A stretch of DNA of 59,637 bases, taken from the NCBI GenBank assembly GCA_019247695.1, contig JAFBAP010000089.1:1-59637 (forward strand). Direction: 5' to 3'. The stretch is from Verrucomicrobiota bacterium (GTDB taxonomy: Bacteria; Verrucomicrobiota; Verrucomicrobiia; Chthoniobacterales; JAFAMB01). Shown one piece after another: positions 17,628 to 25,278 of the stretch (its first letter is position 1; every line of letters starts with the position of its first letter). The notes beneath the pieces are model-generated. The model was not told where the DNA came from, ran no database searches, and saw only the letters and a program-made list of their open reading frames with translations. The translations under genes and the position numbers were made by a program.

Positions 17628-17779
17628 AATGCCATAAATGGAAGAGGGTAACGGGTAACGGGTGGAAGGGCACGGGCCGTCGAAGTCACCCCTGAGCGGC
17701 ATATACTCGACGCGACACCCGACACCCGGCACCCGTTACTCGTTACCCGCCACTATTTTCCATTTGTGGCATTCCCCAC
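17628..17779. repeat. Compact palindromic repeat F-E-core-G'/E'-F'
   Basis: Just after the reductase stop comes word F (AATGCCATAAATGG), two GGGTAAC heptamers (E, 17646-17666), a 30-base core containing CCCCTGAG and CATATACTCGACG, reversed G and E heptamers (17712-17752) and reversed F (CCATTTGTGGCATT, about 17759-17772). Reversed F ends eight bases before the ribBA stop codon. It is a complete small inverted-repeat element between convergent genes. Confidence 0.85.
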
Positions 17780-18913
17780 TCACCCGGCGCCGTCGGCCCG
17801 CGGGTGGAGGGGGACGTGCCCGATGATCTCGAGCCCGAACCCGTCCAATCCGACGACTTTCTTCGGGCTGTCCGTCAGCAGGCGCAACCGGTTGACTCCG
17901 AGGTCGGCCAGGATTTGCGCGCCCAAACCGTATTCGCGCAGCGGCTTTTTCGAGAGAGCGGGCGGCGCGTCTTCCCCGTCGGGGGTCGGCAGGTGTGTAA
18001 ACGGCAGGCTGGTGGGCGTGCCGCGCGATTCCTGTCGCAGGTAAACCAGAACGCCCGGGTCGGCCTGGGCCAAACGCTCGAGCGAACGGTGTAATACGTT
18101 CGCGTCATCGCCGATCCGGGACCCGAACAGATCCTGGACGCTGTTCTCCCGGTGAACCCGGACCAGCGCGGTATCCTTGCGGGCCAGGTCGCCATGCACC
18201 AGGGCAATGTGCGTGCCGTCATCGATCAGGGACCGGTAAAGGTAGAGCTCGAACGGTCCGTAGTCGGTCGGCATACGGATCACCTCCTCGCGCCGGATCA
18301 GCTTTTCGCGCGAACTCCGGTACGCGATCAGATTTTCGATCGAATACAGCTTCAGGCCATGCTGCTGTTTGAACCGGATCAGGTCCGGCATTCGCGCCAT
18401 TGAACCGTCGTCGTTTGTTAATTCGGCGAGCACGCCCACCGGGCGTAGCCCGGCCAAGCGCACCAGATCGACCGCAGCTTCTGTATGCCCGGCCCGGCTC
18501 AGCACCCCACCTTCCTGGAAGCGCAACGGGAAAATGTGGCCGGGCCGGACAAAGTCTTTGGCGGCCGTGCCCGGACTCGCCAGCAACCGGATGGTCCGGG
18601 CTCGGTCTGCAGCCGAGATCCCGGTGCTGATGCCCTCCCGCGCATCCACCGAGACCGTAAATGCGGTTCGCATCGACTCGCGATTCGTGCGGGTCATGAG
18701 CGGCAGGTCCAACCGGTCCAGGTCCGCTCCTTGCATCGGTACACAGATCACCCCGGAAGTGTAGCGCACCATGAACGCCACCAATTCCGGCGTGGCGTGC
18801 TCGGCAGCAAAAATCAGGTCGCCTTCATTTTCACGGTCGGCGTCATCCGTTACGATCACGATCCGGCCGTCGCGCAAGCCGGCGAGCACTTCCTCAATGG
18901 GATCAAAGCTCAT
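17780..18913 (-). CDS. ribB: RibBA with intact DHBP synthase and degenerate GTP cyclohydrolase II domain
   Basis: Residues 1-205 are a complete 3,4-dihydroxy-2-butanone-4-phosphate synthase (riboflavin pathway, from ribulose 5-phosphate). Marks are DADRENEGDL (24-33), TSGVICVPM (52-60), and HIFPLRFQEGGVLSRAGHTEA around 126-146 (Asp/Glu and His ligands). Residues 210-377 align with GTP cyclohydrolase II, but its three zinc cysteines are replaced: the Cys-x(10)-Cys-x-Cys positions read Asn257, Gly268 and Asp270. The RQEGRGIGL loop reads RQESRGTPT and part of the domain is missing. The second activity is therefore probably lost. The start at 18913 precedes the conserved FDPIEEVL; 18949 is an alternative. 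Confidence 0.9.
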   Translation of the reverse strand: MSFDPIEEVLAGLRDGRIVIVTDDADRENEGDLIFAAEHATPELVAFMVRYTSGVICVPMQGADLDRLDLPLMTRTNRESMRTAFTVSVDAREGISTGISAADRARTIRLLASPGTAAKDFVRPGHIFPLRFQEGGVLSRAGHTEAAVDLVRLAGLRPVGVLAELTNDDGSMARMPDLIRFKQQHGLKLYSIENLIAYRSSREKLIRREEVIRMPTDYGPFELYLYRSLIDDGTHIALVHGDLARKDTALVRVHRENSVQDLFGSRIGDDANVLHRSLERLAQADPGVLVYLRQESRGTPTSLPFTHLPTPDGEDAPPALSKKPLREYGLGAQILADLGVNRLRLLTDSPKKVVGLDGFGLEIIGHVPLHPRADGAG

Positions 18914-19035
18914 GCAAGCCACCTGAGGCCAGCCGCCGCGATTTTGCAAGCCTGCAACCTCAGGACGTCCACCCTCCCGCCGGGGACCGAAAAAAGGTGA
19001 AGATTTCCTCCAAAAATTTGCTGAGGACCGCAGCC

Positions 19036-19284
19036 ATGGAACATCCCGAGGCCCTTGTGACCAGCGTCCACAATTATAACGAACCTACGGTTTCCGGTGA
19101 GACCGGGAAGACACGCATCGACCTCCGATGGGAAGGTCCGCATGAAATCGGTGACTTCGAGCTGGAACGTTTAGGCAACGTCTTAAACAACGAGACTGAA
19201 ACCGAGCATACCGGCTGGGTAGAGGTTGTATATCCCGGAAACGCGAAAACCGGTGACGTCATCCCTCTACGGAAGTCCTCTTAG
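19036..19284 (+). CDS. Small hypothetical protein
   Basis: This 82-residue soluble protein (MEHPEALVTSVHNYNEP...) has no signal peptide, membrane helix or motif I recognise. Alternating polar and hydrophobic residues (RIDLRWEG, GWVEVVYPG) suggest beta structure. GAGGA eight bases upstream supports the ATG at 19036; an in-frame GTG at 18997 would add 13 residues. It diverges from ribBA and precedes an aldo/keto reductase on the same strand by 100 bases. Confidence 0.5.
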   Translation: MEHPEALVTSVHNYNEPTVSGETGKTRIDLRWEGPHEIGDFELERLGNVLNNETETEHTGWVEVVYPGNAKTGDVIPLRKSS

Positions 19285-19324
19285 CTAACAATTTTTTTGT
19301 TTTGTCCGAAAACCAGAACCGTCG

Positions 19325-19372
19325 CATGACCGTGACGGGGCCAGTCTTTTTTTGCCCCCGTTCCGTCATGAT
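19325..19372. promoter_or_regulatory. Imperfect inverted repeat upstream of an aldo/keto reductase
   Basis: Arms of about 16 bases beginning ATGACCGTGACGGGGC and ending GCCCCCGTTCCGTCAT surround a T-rich loop (CAGTCTTTTTTT). The outer ATGAC/GTCAT and inner GGGGC/GCCCC pairs match; the middle is mismatched. It ends about a dozen bases before the reductase ATG at 19385, so an operator or leader hairpin is possible, but a terminator of the small upstream gene is also possible. Confidence 0.35.
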
Positions 19373-19384
19373 TTCACTATCTCT

Positions 19385-20377
19385 ATGGCCACCTCGCAAG
19401 AACGCCGCAAGCTCGGTGCATTGACAACCTCCCCGCTCGGACTCGGCTGTATGGGCATGTCCGCCTTTTACGGTGAACGGGATGAAGAGCAATCGGTCGC
19501 GACCCTGAAGCGGGCGCTCGAACTGGGGGTCGACTTTTTCGATACCGCTGATGTGTATGGCATGGGCCATAACGAAGAACTCGTCGGCCGCGTTCTTAAG
19601 CCTATCCGGGGCCAGGTCATCATCGCCACTAAATATGCTAATACCTGGAACGAAAAGGGCGAGCGGACCGGGATCAGTAACGATCCCCGCTACATCAAAC
19701 AGGCTTGTGACCGCAGCCTGCAACGCCTCGGCATTAACGTGATTGACCTCTACTACATGCACCGGCGTGATCCCCAGGTGCCCGTGGCCGAATCCGTCGG
19801 GGCCATGAAGGAATTGGTGGAGGCCGGCAAAGTCCGGTTTCTGGGACTCTCGGAGGTTTCCGTCCAAACCTTGCGTGAGGCGCACGCGATTCATCCGATT
19901 GCCGCCGTCCAGACCGAGTATTCCTTGTTCACGCGTGATGTCGAAACCGAAATTCTGCCTGCCTGCCGTGAACTCGGGGTCGGGTTCGTTCCGTACAGCC
20001 CGCTCGGGCGCGGTATTCTTACCTCCGGCCTGCGGGACCTGAATCAGCTCAGCCCGCACGATTGGCGCCGTAACAGCCCGCGGTTCCAGCCGGAAAACTT
20101 TTCCAGGAACGTCGAGATCATCAAGCAGCTCGACGCGGTCGCGCAGGAAAAAGGCTGCACCACGACGCAATTGGCCCTGGCCTGGGTGTTGGCAGCCGGT
20201 GATGACGTCGTCCCGATCCCGGGCACCAAAAAGGTCAAATACCTTGAGGAGAACGTCGGCGCCCTGAAGGTCCATCTCACCCCGGAGGAGTGCCGGCGCC
20301 TGCGGGAACTTGTTCCTCCGGGCGCGGTTGCCGGTGAGCGGTACGCCGAGGAAGGAATGGCGGCAGTAAACCGGTGA
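19385..20377 (+). CDS. Aldo/keto reductase, AKR13-like (pyridoxal reductase/YajO type)
   Basis: The 330-residue reductase has the AKR13-style opening LGLGCMGMSAFYG and the catalytic residues in FFDTADVYGMG (Asp, Tyr), IIATKYA (Lys) and LYYMHRRDP (His). The nucleotide-binding end reads VPIPGTKKVKYLEENVGAL. It would reduce aldehydes or ketones with NADPH in the cytosol. The ATG at 19385 is chosen because family similarity begins at ATSQERRKLG. The gene overlaps the next by four bases (GTGA), indicating coexpression with the methyltransferase-like membrane protein. Confidence 0.92.
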   Translation: MATSQERRKLGALTTSPLGLGCMGMSAFYGERDEEQSVATLKRALELGVDFFDTADVYGMGHNEELVGRVLKPIRGQVIIATKYANTWNEKGERTGISNDPRYIKQACDRSLQRLGINVIDLYYMHRRDPQVPVAESVGAMKELVEAGKVRFLGLSEVSVQTLREAHAIHPIAAVQTEYSLFTRDVETEILPACRELGVGFVPYSPLGRGILTSGLRDLNQLSPHDWRRNSPRFQPENFSRNVEIIKQLDAVAQEKGCTTTQLALAWVLAAGDDVVPIPGTKKVKYLEENVGALKVHLTPEECRRLRELVPPGAVAGERYAEEGMAAVNR

Positions 20378-20979
20378 GCGTTCCGGACGGCGGGTTCGTG
20401 ACCAGCCGGCAAACGTTGCTTTTCAAGCTGCCGGTTGCGCTTTGGCTTGCCTGGATCATCTATTGGCTCCGGGCAGCCCGCTCGGCAGCCGGAACCCGGC
20501 GCTCGGAATCGTGGCAGTCAGGGGTTTCTTATCGTATTCCGCTTTGCCTCGGCATCGTGCTTCTGAGCCTTCGACGGTTGCTTCCGCCTCCCTGGTCACA
20601 CTTGCTCTACCGGGCCCCGATCCAAAGCGCAATCGCAGCGGTGGCCCTGCAGGGGGCCGGCCTGGGTCTGACCGTGTGGGCCAGGATCCACCTTGGAAAA
20701 TACTGGAGCGCAACCATCACCCTGAAACAGGGCCATCAAGTGATTCAAACCGGTCCCTACGCGCGGGTCCGGCATCCCATTTACAGCGGGTTGCTCCTGG
20801 CCTTGGTTGGTACCGTCATCTGGATCGGAACGCTCCAGAGCTTTCTCGGGGCCGGCCTGCTGTTCGGTTCGTTTATCCGCAAGCTAACCCTGGAAGAGCG
20901 CTGGCTGCGCGAACACCTGGGTGACGAATACGGCCGTTACCAGCAGCGGGTCAAAGCGCTCATCCCCGGGCTTATCTAA
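20374..20979 (+). CDS. Isoprenylcysteine carboxyl methyltransferase-like membrane protein
   Basis: The 201-residue protein has about four or five hydrophobic segments and the ICMT/PEMT-type motif QTGPYARVRHPIYSGLLL around residues 127-144, which in relatives binds S-adenosylmethionine at the membrane face. The C-terminus carries EERWLREHLGDEYGRYQQRV, also typical (shown here as EERWLREHLGDEY). The true substrate in bacteria is usually unknown; lipid or isoprenoid methylation are options. It starts with GTG overlapping the reductase stop codon, so translation is coupled. Confidence 0.82.
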   Translation: MSVPDGGFVTSRQTLLFKLPVALWLAWIIYWLRAARSAAGTRRSESWQSGVSYRIPLCLGIVLLSLRRLLPPPWSHLLYRAPIQSAIAAVALQGAGLGLTVWARIHLGKYWSATITLKQGHQVIQTGPYARVRHPIYSGLLLALVGTVIWIGTLQSFLGAGLLFGSFIRKLTLEERWLREHLGDEYGRYQQRVKALIPGLI

Positions 20980-21209
20980 TGCCACATACTCGGTGACGGG
21001 TAACGGGTAACGCGTAGCGCGTAACGGGTGATGGGTAATGCGTGCGGGTCGGCGTCTGACCCTGAGGGCCGGATACTGGACGTCACGCTCAGTCTTTTTC
21101 TTCCCGCCGTGATTGCCGCGTTTCGCCGTAGCGCCGTGCGGTCGAACCCGCTACCCGCTACCCGCAACCCGTTACCCGCTACGCGTTACGCGTTACCCGC
21201 CACCGACAT
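20980..21209. repeat. Palindromic repeat F-E(n)-core-E'(n)
   Basis: Immediately after the stop lies F (ATGCCACAT), then six or seven GGGTAAC/GCGTAAC units (20995-21045). A core with GACCCTGAGGGCCGGATACTGG resembles the core at 17680-17710 (CCCCTGAG, ATACT). After a unique part come six or more reversed units (CTACCCG, GTTACCC; 21151-21203). The convergent small zinc-ribbon gene ends just beyond. A forward-B-like fragment (TTCCCGCCGTG) lies at about 21102. Confidence 0.85.
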
Positions 21210-21410
21210 TTACGGCAGGATCAGCCCCTGCGGGGCATTCGTCCCGGCGGTGACCTCGCGCGAACCGACCGACGTCGCGCATCGGCGGCACAGGTAATCA
21301 TACACCTCACGATCCGGCAGGACCAATAACAGCTTTTCGTAGACCGGCTGTGTAGCCTTGCATTTGGGACAGTACAACGACGATGCCCGTAACGTTTTAA
21401 ACTGGTTCAT
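21210..21410 (-). CDS. Small zinc-ribbon protein
   Basis: This 66-residue protein carries two CxxC pairs, YCPKCKATQPV near residue 15 and YLCRRCATSVG near residue 42, spaced as in a small treble-clef or ribbon zinc site. No enzymatic motif is present. The ATG at 21410 (MNQFKTLRAS) is preferred; one nine bases upstream is possible. Such proteins often bind zinc for structural roles in nucleic-acid or protein contacts. It stands alone between a palindromic repeat and a 145-base gap. Confidence 0.72.
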   Translation of the reverse strand: MNQFKTLRASSLYCPKCKATQPVYEKLLLVLPDREVYDYLCRRCATSVGSREVTAGTNAPQGLILP

Positions 21411-21554
21411 AAACAACACCTGAAACGAAATAAACCATTATAAATTACGCGACTACGCCGCGCCGCAATGCCGAAGCGCACCGGCCAGGCTGTCCGACCC
21501 GAATGCCCAAGAATGGCATTTACAAAACCCGGCGCCCAGGACCGGTCGCCGTGG

Positions 21555-22004
21555 TCATTCAACCCCGAAGCGTTTCAGGAGTTCGCTGGCCGGAGTTTTC
21601 ACGTAGTCGTGTTTCAGGTTATCTCTGAGCGATTCCCGCAGTTTCGAAGGGACGTGCTGAAGGATGTGCGGGTTGATCTCGGCCGGGATTGCCACCGACC
21701 ATCGGAGCGGTTGGTGGCGTGACACGATCTCGGTGATGGCTTGGCCGACCCGATGAAAAAGGCGCGCGTCTTTTTCGGTTTCCATCGTCTGGCGCTCAGC
21801 GATCCCATTTCCCTGGCCAGCGCTGTCACCCTTCGGAAAAGCACCCGCCTGATCAGTCAATTGATCCTGGTAACGCTGATGCGCCTCCGTGAACTGAAGC
21901 TGGTCAACAAGTACTGCCGTCCTACCATGGGCCGGGTTTTTCTGAACCGTATACGCCTTCACGTTCCCGCGATCCGCCACGATTAAAAGGTGAGCCAACG
22001 CCAT
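21555..22004 (-). CDS. Host_attach/baeRF-like family protein
   Basis: The 149-residue protein resembles the family named for attachment to host cells (Pfam Host_attach), related to the eRF1-like baeRF group. The N-terminal LLIVADRGNVKAYTV strand-turn and the C-terminal WSVAIPAEINPHILQHVP, LRESLRDNLKHDYVKTPASELL segments are typical. There is no signal peptide, so a cytosolic role is likely despite the family name. It lies 40 bases downstream of an aldo/keto reductase gene on the same strand and may share its transcript. Confidence 0.65.
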   Translation of the reverse strand: MALAHLLIVADRGNVKAYTVQKNPAHGRTAVLVDQLQFTEAHQRYQDQLTDQAGAFPKGDSAGQGNGIAERQTMETEKDARLFHRVGQAITEIVSRHQPLRWSVAIPAEINPHILQHVPSKLRESLRDNLKHDYVKTPASELLKRFGVE

Positions 22005-22044
22005 ATGATTTTGAGATCGCGGCCGGAACGCGGGTCGGGTTTAC

Positions 22045-22890
22045 TCAGAGCATTTCCAGAGGCGCCTTGCTTTGCGGTGGCGGGAAGAGGCGGTTCAGTT
22101 CCACCAGGTCTTCCACGCCCACATGCAGAGCAAGCGCGGCATGGTTTTCCCGGACGTGCGCTGCGTTGCCTGCCTTCGGGATAACGATTGTCTCCGGCCG
22201 CTGCAAAAGCCAGGCCAGCGCGAGCTGGGCCGGAGTTACACCGCGCCGGTTTGCCAACCCCTTTAACCTCGACAGGAGACGTCCCTGCTCGACCGGTGAA
22301 TAAGCCATGATCGGGATTCCCTCGATTTCGCAGCAGGGCAGCAGATCGAACTCCGGTCCCCGGCGCATGAGGTTATAAAGGATCTGGTTTGCGGCGATCG
22401 CAGGCAGGCGGGGCAGGCGAAAGGCCTCTTCAAGATCGGAGACATCAAAGTTGCTGACCCCGTAATGGCGGATCTTTCCATCGTGCTTGAGCTTTTCGAA
22501 AGCGGCGAAGGTTTCCTCCAGCGGAACCGAACCGCGCCAGTGCAGAAGGTAAAGATCCAGATGCCCTGTTCGCAGGCGGTATAAGCTCCGTTCACAGGCA
22601 TCGACGGTGCCTTTCAAGGTGGCATTGTGCGGGTACACCTTGCTGACGAGAAACACCTCATCCCGCCGGCCCTCAATGGCCTCGCCCACGAGTTCCTCGG
22701 CTGCGCCGTCGGCGTACATCTCAGCCGTGTCGATCAGCGTCAGGCCAAGGTCCAATCCAACCTGGAGGGCAGTGATTTCATCGCGGCGTTTCCGCCGGTC
22801 CTCCGCCATGCGCCACGTCCCCTGCCCCAGCGCCGGAACCGTTTCACCGCCCGGCAAGACGCATCTTTTCGAGGACTCAGAGTCCGTCAT
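22045..22890 (-). CDS. Aldo/keto reductase, YeaE/DkgA-like
   Basis: The 281-residue protein is a short aldo/keto reductase with [10 protein letters not shown] at the start, [12 protein letters not shown] (Asp and Tyr), FLVSKVYP (Lys) and LYLLHWRG (His). The cofactor loop is [19 protein letters not shown]. It fits the 2,5-diketogluconate or methylglyoxal reductase type. The ATG at 22890 avoids overlap with the upstream secreted-protein gene, which ends 11 bases away; an alternative start at 22926 would overlap it. It is the third aldo/keto reductase in the window. Confidence 0.92.
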   Translation of the reverse strand: MTDSESSKRCVLPGGETVPALGQGTWRMAEDRRKRRDEITALQVGLDLGLTLIDTAEMYADGAAEELVGEAIEGRRDEVFLVSKVYPHNATLKGTVDACERSLYRLRTGHLDLYLLHWRGSVPLEETFAAFEKLKHDGKIRHYGVSNFDVSDLEEAFRLPRLPAIAANQILYNLMRRGPEFDLLPCCEIEGIPIMAYSPVEQGRLLSRLKGLANRRGVTPAQLALAWLLQRPETIVIPKAGNAAHVRENHAALALHVGVEDLVELNRLFPPPQSKAPLEML

Positions 22891-22901
22891 AGGCTGACCC
22901 G

Positions 22902-23402
22902 TCAGAATGGAGGGTAAGGCGGCCAATAGTAAGGTCCCGGCGGGCCGTAGAAAGAAGCGGGAATCATATACGGATCGTACGGCGATGAGACGAAATGATG
23001 CCGGTGCCGGTGCCGATGAGCCAGACTGTGCCGGTACCGTGCCGGATACCGATGTTGGCGATAATGAGCAAAATGACCAGAGCGGCCTCCCGCGAGGTGG
23101 TAATGGCGGCCATAGCGATGCCGGGCGTACCTGGGAGAGGCAAAAGCGGCATGATGACGCGACCGGCGATACCGGGACGCATGACCGGCGCGCGCCGTCG
23201 AGTCCAGGCCGGTTCTGACTCTCGGAACGTCAGGTTGGGACGGCAACTCGCTTACCCCGGGCAGCAAGTCGGAAGGGGGTTGCTGCTCGGAAGCGGTAGT
23301 CCCCCCCGGAGGCGAGTCGCTGGACGCCACTTGAGCCTGGACAAGTCCACCTGTCACCACCAGCGCGTACACAGCCACCACCCATCTCATGGCGGGTATC
23401 AT
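22902..23402 (-). CDS. Secreted histidine/tyrosine/arginine-rich protein
   Basis: The 166-residue protein has a signal peptide (cleavage probably after VQA near residue 23), a serine/proline-rich linker, and a C-terminal half dense in His, Tyr and Arg ([15 protein letters not shown]). It ends in [10 protein letters not shown]. No domain is recognised. The composition would allow metal binding or contact with an anionic surface, which is inference. It is probably cotranscribed with the downstream aldo/keto reductase. The low-complexity composition is real on this strand, supported by the signal peptide. Confidence 0.6.
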   Translation of the reverse strand: MIPAMRWVVAVYALVVTGGLVQAQVASSDSPPGGTTASEQQPPSDLLPGVSELPSQPDVPRVRTGLDSTARAGHASRYRRSRHHAAFASPRYARHRYGRHYHLAGGRSGHFAHYRQHRYPARYRHSLAHRHRHRHHFVSSPYDPYMIPASFYGPPGPYYWPPYPPF

Positions 23403-23503
23403 ACCGCGGGTTATCAGAATTGGGAGCTTAAACTACGGCTGCGCACTCCTCCGAACCGGTGCTTCGACGAAGGGAGGCCGGCTTGGCCCTGTTTTCCCTG
23501 TTT

Positions 23504-24019
23504 TTATTCTTCGGCCGGGCCGGCATTCTGGGCGCGTTGGTTAACGGATCCGGTCGCCACGGCAGTCAATTGCTTGTCCATTTCGATTTCTTCATCCAGC
23601 GTTTGCTGGAGCAGTTTAACGGCATCTCTGTCACCCAATTGTTCGGCGAGTGCACGCACCGTGCCGTAAGACGCGATTTCGTAATGTTCCGCCCGCTGGG
23701 CCGCGCTGATCAGCAACACATCCCTGAGCGATTCGTCAACCTCTGCCTCCAGGTTTTCCTCGCTTTCGGCAATGATGCCTTCCATGCCTTTGCATTTCTG
23801 CACCCGGCTGGTACTGACTTCCAGCTTCTGGAAGATCTTTTCGAGCCGGGCAATTTGTTCTTTGGTCTGCTCAAGGTGCTTTTTAAAACCTTGGCTGAGC
23901 TTTTCGTCCGAGGCGAGTTTGGCCATCTTCTGCAACGCCCGGGTAAGCTGTTTTTCAGCACTGTAGACGTCTTTCAGCTCATGGAGGAAAATGTCATCGA
24001 CGGATTTGATCTTCTTCAT
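23504..24019 (-). CDS. DUF892 (YciE/YciF-type) ferritin-like protein
   Basis: The 171-residue protein is an all-helical DUF892 member. It begins KIKSVDDIFLHELKDVYSAEKQL (piece FLHELKDVYSAEKQL near 13-27), includes E-rich helices and the family segment AQRAEHYEIASYGT around 132-145 and DEEIEMDKQLT near the end. Glu/His residues in these helices form the diiron-type site in related structures. Such proteins are linked to stress responses, but their chemistry is not established. The ATG at 24019 is preferred over 24040. Confidence 0.9.
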   Translation of the reverse strand: MKKIKSVDDIFLHELKDVYSAEKQLTRALQKMAKLASDEKLSQGFKKHLEQTKEQIARLEKIFQKLEVSTSRVQKCKGMEGIIAESEENLEAEVDESLRDVLLISAAQRAEHYEIASYGTVRALAEQLGDRDAVKLLQQTLDEEIEMDKQLTAVATGSVNQRAQNAGPAEE

Positions 24020-24114
24020 GATGTCGCAAGATCGCGACACTGCCGGTGCGCGGACGTCTGACTTTCGGGACGGCGCTCACCCGCCGCCCCAATCCGAAAC
24101 ACGATCTTAATGCG

Positions 24115-24429
24115 TTATGCCCGGATGAGCGGCAGGCCATCACCGTACTCCGGCTGCCCGCAGGACAGCAGCGGCGCCGGTCCGGCGGATCTCCGGAAAG
24201 AACGTGCCCCCATTTGCGGCGGGTTCGTTATCGGTGCCGGTGCCGGCACCGGGCTGGGCGGTGCCGGTAAGGGGGGTTCGGGAATCGGCGCCGGACCCGG
24301 CGGCACCGGGCTTGGAGGTGCCGGCGACGGTGGACTCGGGTCCGGACTCGGGATCGGTGAAGGCGAAGGCGCCGGGATGGTTGCAGTGAATGCAGTCAGA
24401 AAATCGGCCGAGCAAGCTCTCATGTTCAT
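24115..24429 (-). CDS. Possible proline-rich protein (strand uncertain)
   Basis: On the minus strand a 104-residue frame starts MNMRACSADFLTAF and runs through about 45 residues of Pro-Ala-Ser repeats (PAPSPSPIPSPDPSPP). On the plus strand the same DNA (24110-24562) reads as a glycine-rich repeat. Neither has a recognised domain, and the GCCGG-type repeat keeps several frames open, so a coding role is doubtful. It lies between the DUF892 and YceH genes. Confidence 0.3.
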   Translation of the reverse strand: MNMRACSADFLTAFTATIPAPSPSPIPSPDPSPPSPAPPSPVPPGPAPIPEPPLPAPPSPVPAPAPITNPPQMGARSFRRSAGPAPLLSCGQPEYGDGLPLIRA

Positions 24430-24579
24430 TTGGTTGGTTCCGAAGCCCGAGGTCAGGGACATTCCGGGCAGAGGTTCGGACCAGCGAGAACGCCCGGACG
24501 TGTTCGAATGCCCCTCAAACCAGGGCACCGCCGGTTCTGAGCCGGCACCTTGCTTGTCCTGAAATCAAAAACACGCAGC

Positions 24580-25260
24580 TTATTCAAATTGGCGCCGGAA
24601 AGCGGCAAACTCCGCATGGAGCGCAGCCAACGACGTTTTCAGCGCATTTATCTCCGCTTCCAAGGCCGCGAGCCGTTCTGAGCCGCGGTCCGCTTCGAGG
24701 GGAGCGCCCGGCGCAACGGGTACCGGTGGTGAATGCACAGGCCGGGAGGGCTCAACTTCGGCGGCCTGGAAAGGTCCGGACAGCAGTTGGACATAGCGCC
24801 GCTCTTTCTGGCCCGGCCGCGGAGGCAGACTTTGCACAAGCGGTGCGTCGCCCCGGGCCAAGCCTTCCAGCAAAGCTTCCACTTCCGACAGCGCCGCGGG
24901 ACCGCCGAGCCGTTCCGCGCGGGAACGCAGCTCGCCGGGAGTTTGCGGGCCTCGCAACATCAAGATGCAGAGCAACGCCGTTTCCTGAGTGCTCAATTCG
25001 TATTGATCCGGCATGCGATGCCGGTACTTCGGAACGCGGGCGCCGGCGGTGTGCACGATCATGGCCAATTGTTTCTGGCGTAGACTGTCGATGCCCTGCT
25101 CGACGGTGCGCTCATCATAGCCAACCACCGGTTCCCGGTTGGTGCTCTGGTTGCAGGCTGCCACCAGCGCGTTCAGGGTCATAGGATAGCTTTCCGGCGT
25201 GATGCGTTCCTTTTCCAAAAGGCACCCCAGGATTCGCGTCTCAACGGGAGTAAGCTGCAT
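24580..25260 (-). CDS. yceH: YceH family (DUF480) protein
   Basis: The 226-residue protein matches YceH/DUF480, with two winged-helix-like halves. Marks are LTPVETRILGCLLEKERITPE at the start (ETRILGCLLEKE), YPMTLNALVAACNQ at 25-38, VEQGIDSLRQK, and LLCILMLRGPQTPGELRSRAERL. The C-terminal 60 residues include a proline-rich linker and a short coiled coil (LAALEAEINALKTSLAAL). Function is not established; the fold suggests DNA binding. It lies 18 bases downstream of the AI-2E-family permease gene. Confidence 0.92.
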   Translation of the reverse strand: MQLTPVETRILGCLLEKERITPESYPMTLNALVAACNQSTNREPVVGYDERTVEQGIDSLRQKQLAMIVHTAGARVPKYRHRMPDQYELSTQETALLCILMLRGPQTPGELRSRAERLGGPAALSEVEALLEGLARGDAPLVQSLPPRPGQKERRYVQLLSGPFQAAEVEPSRPVHSPPVPVAPGAPLEADRGSERLAALEAEINALKTSLAALHAEFAAFRRQFE

Positions 25261-25278
25261 GGTTCGGCTTGGGCACGC

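Noticed and set aside
19259-20275. Minus-strand open frame opposite the second aldo/keto reductase
   Set aside because: It is an antisense shadow of a clear reductase gene without motifs of its own.
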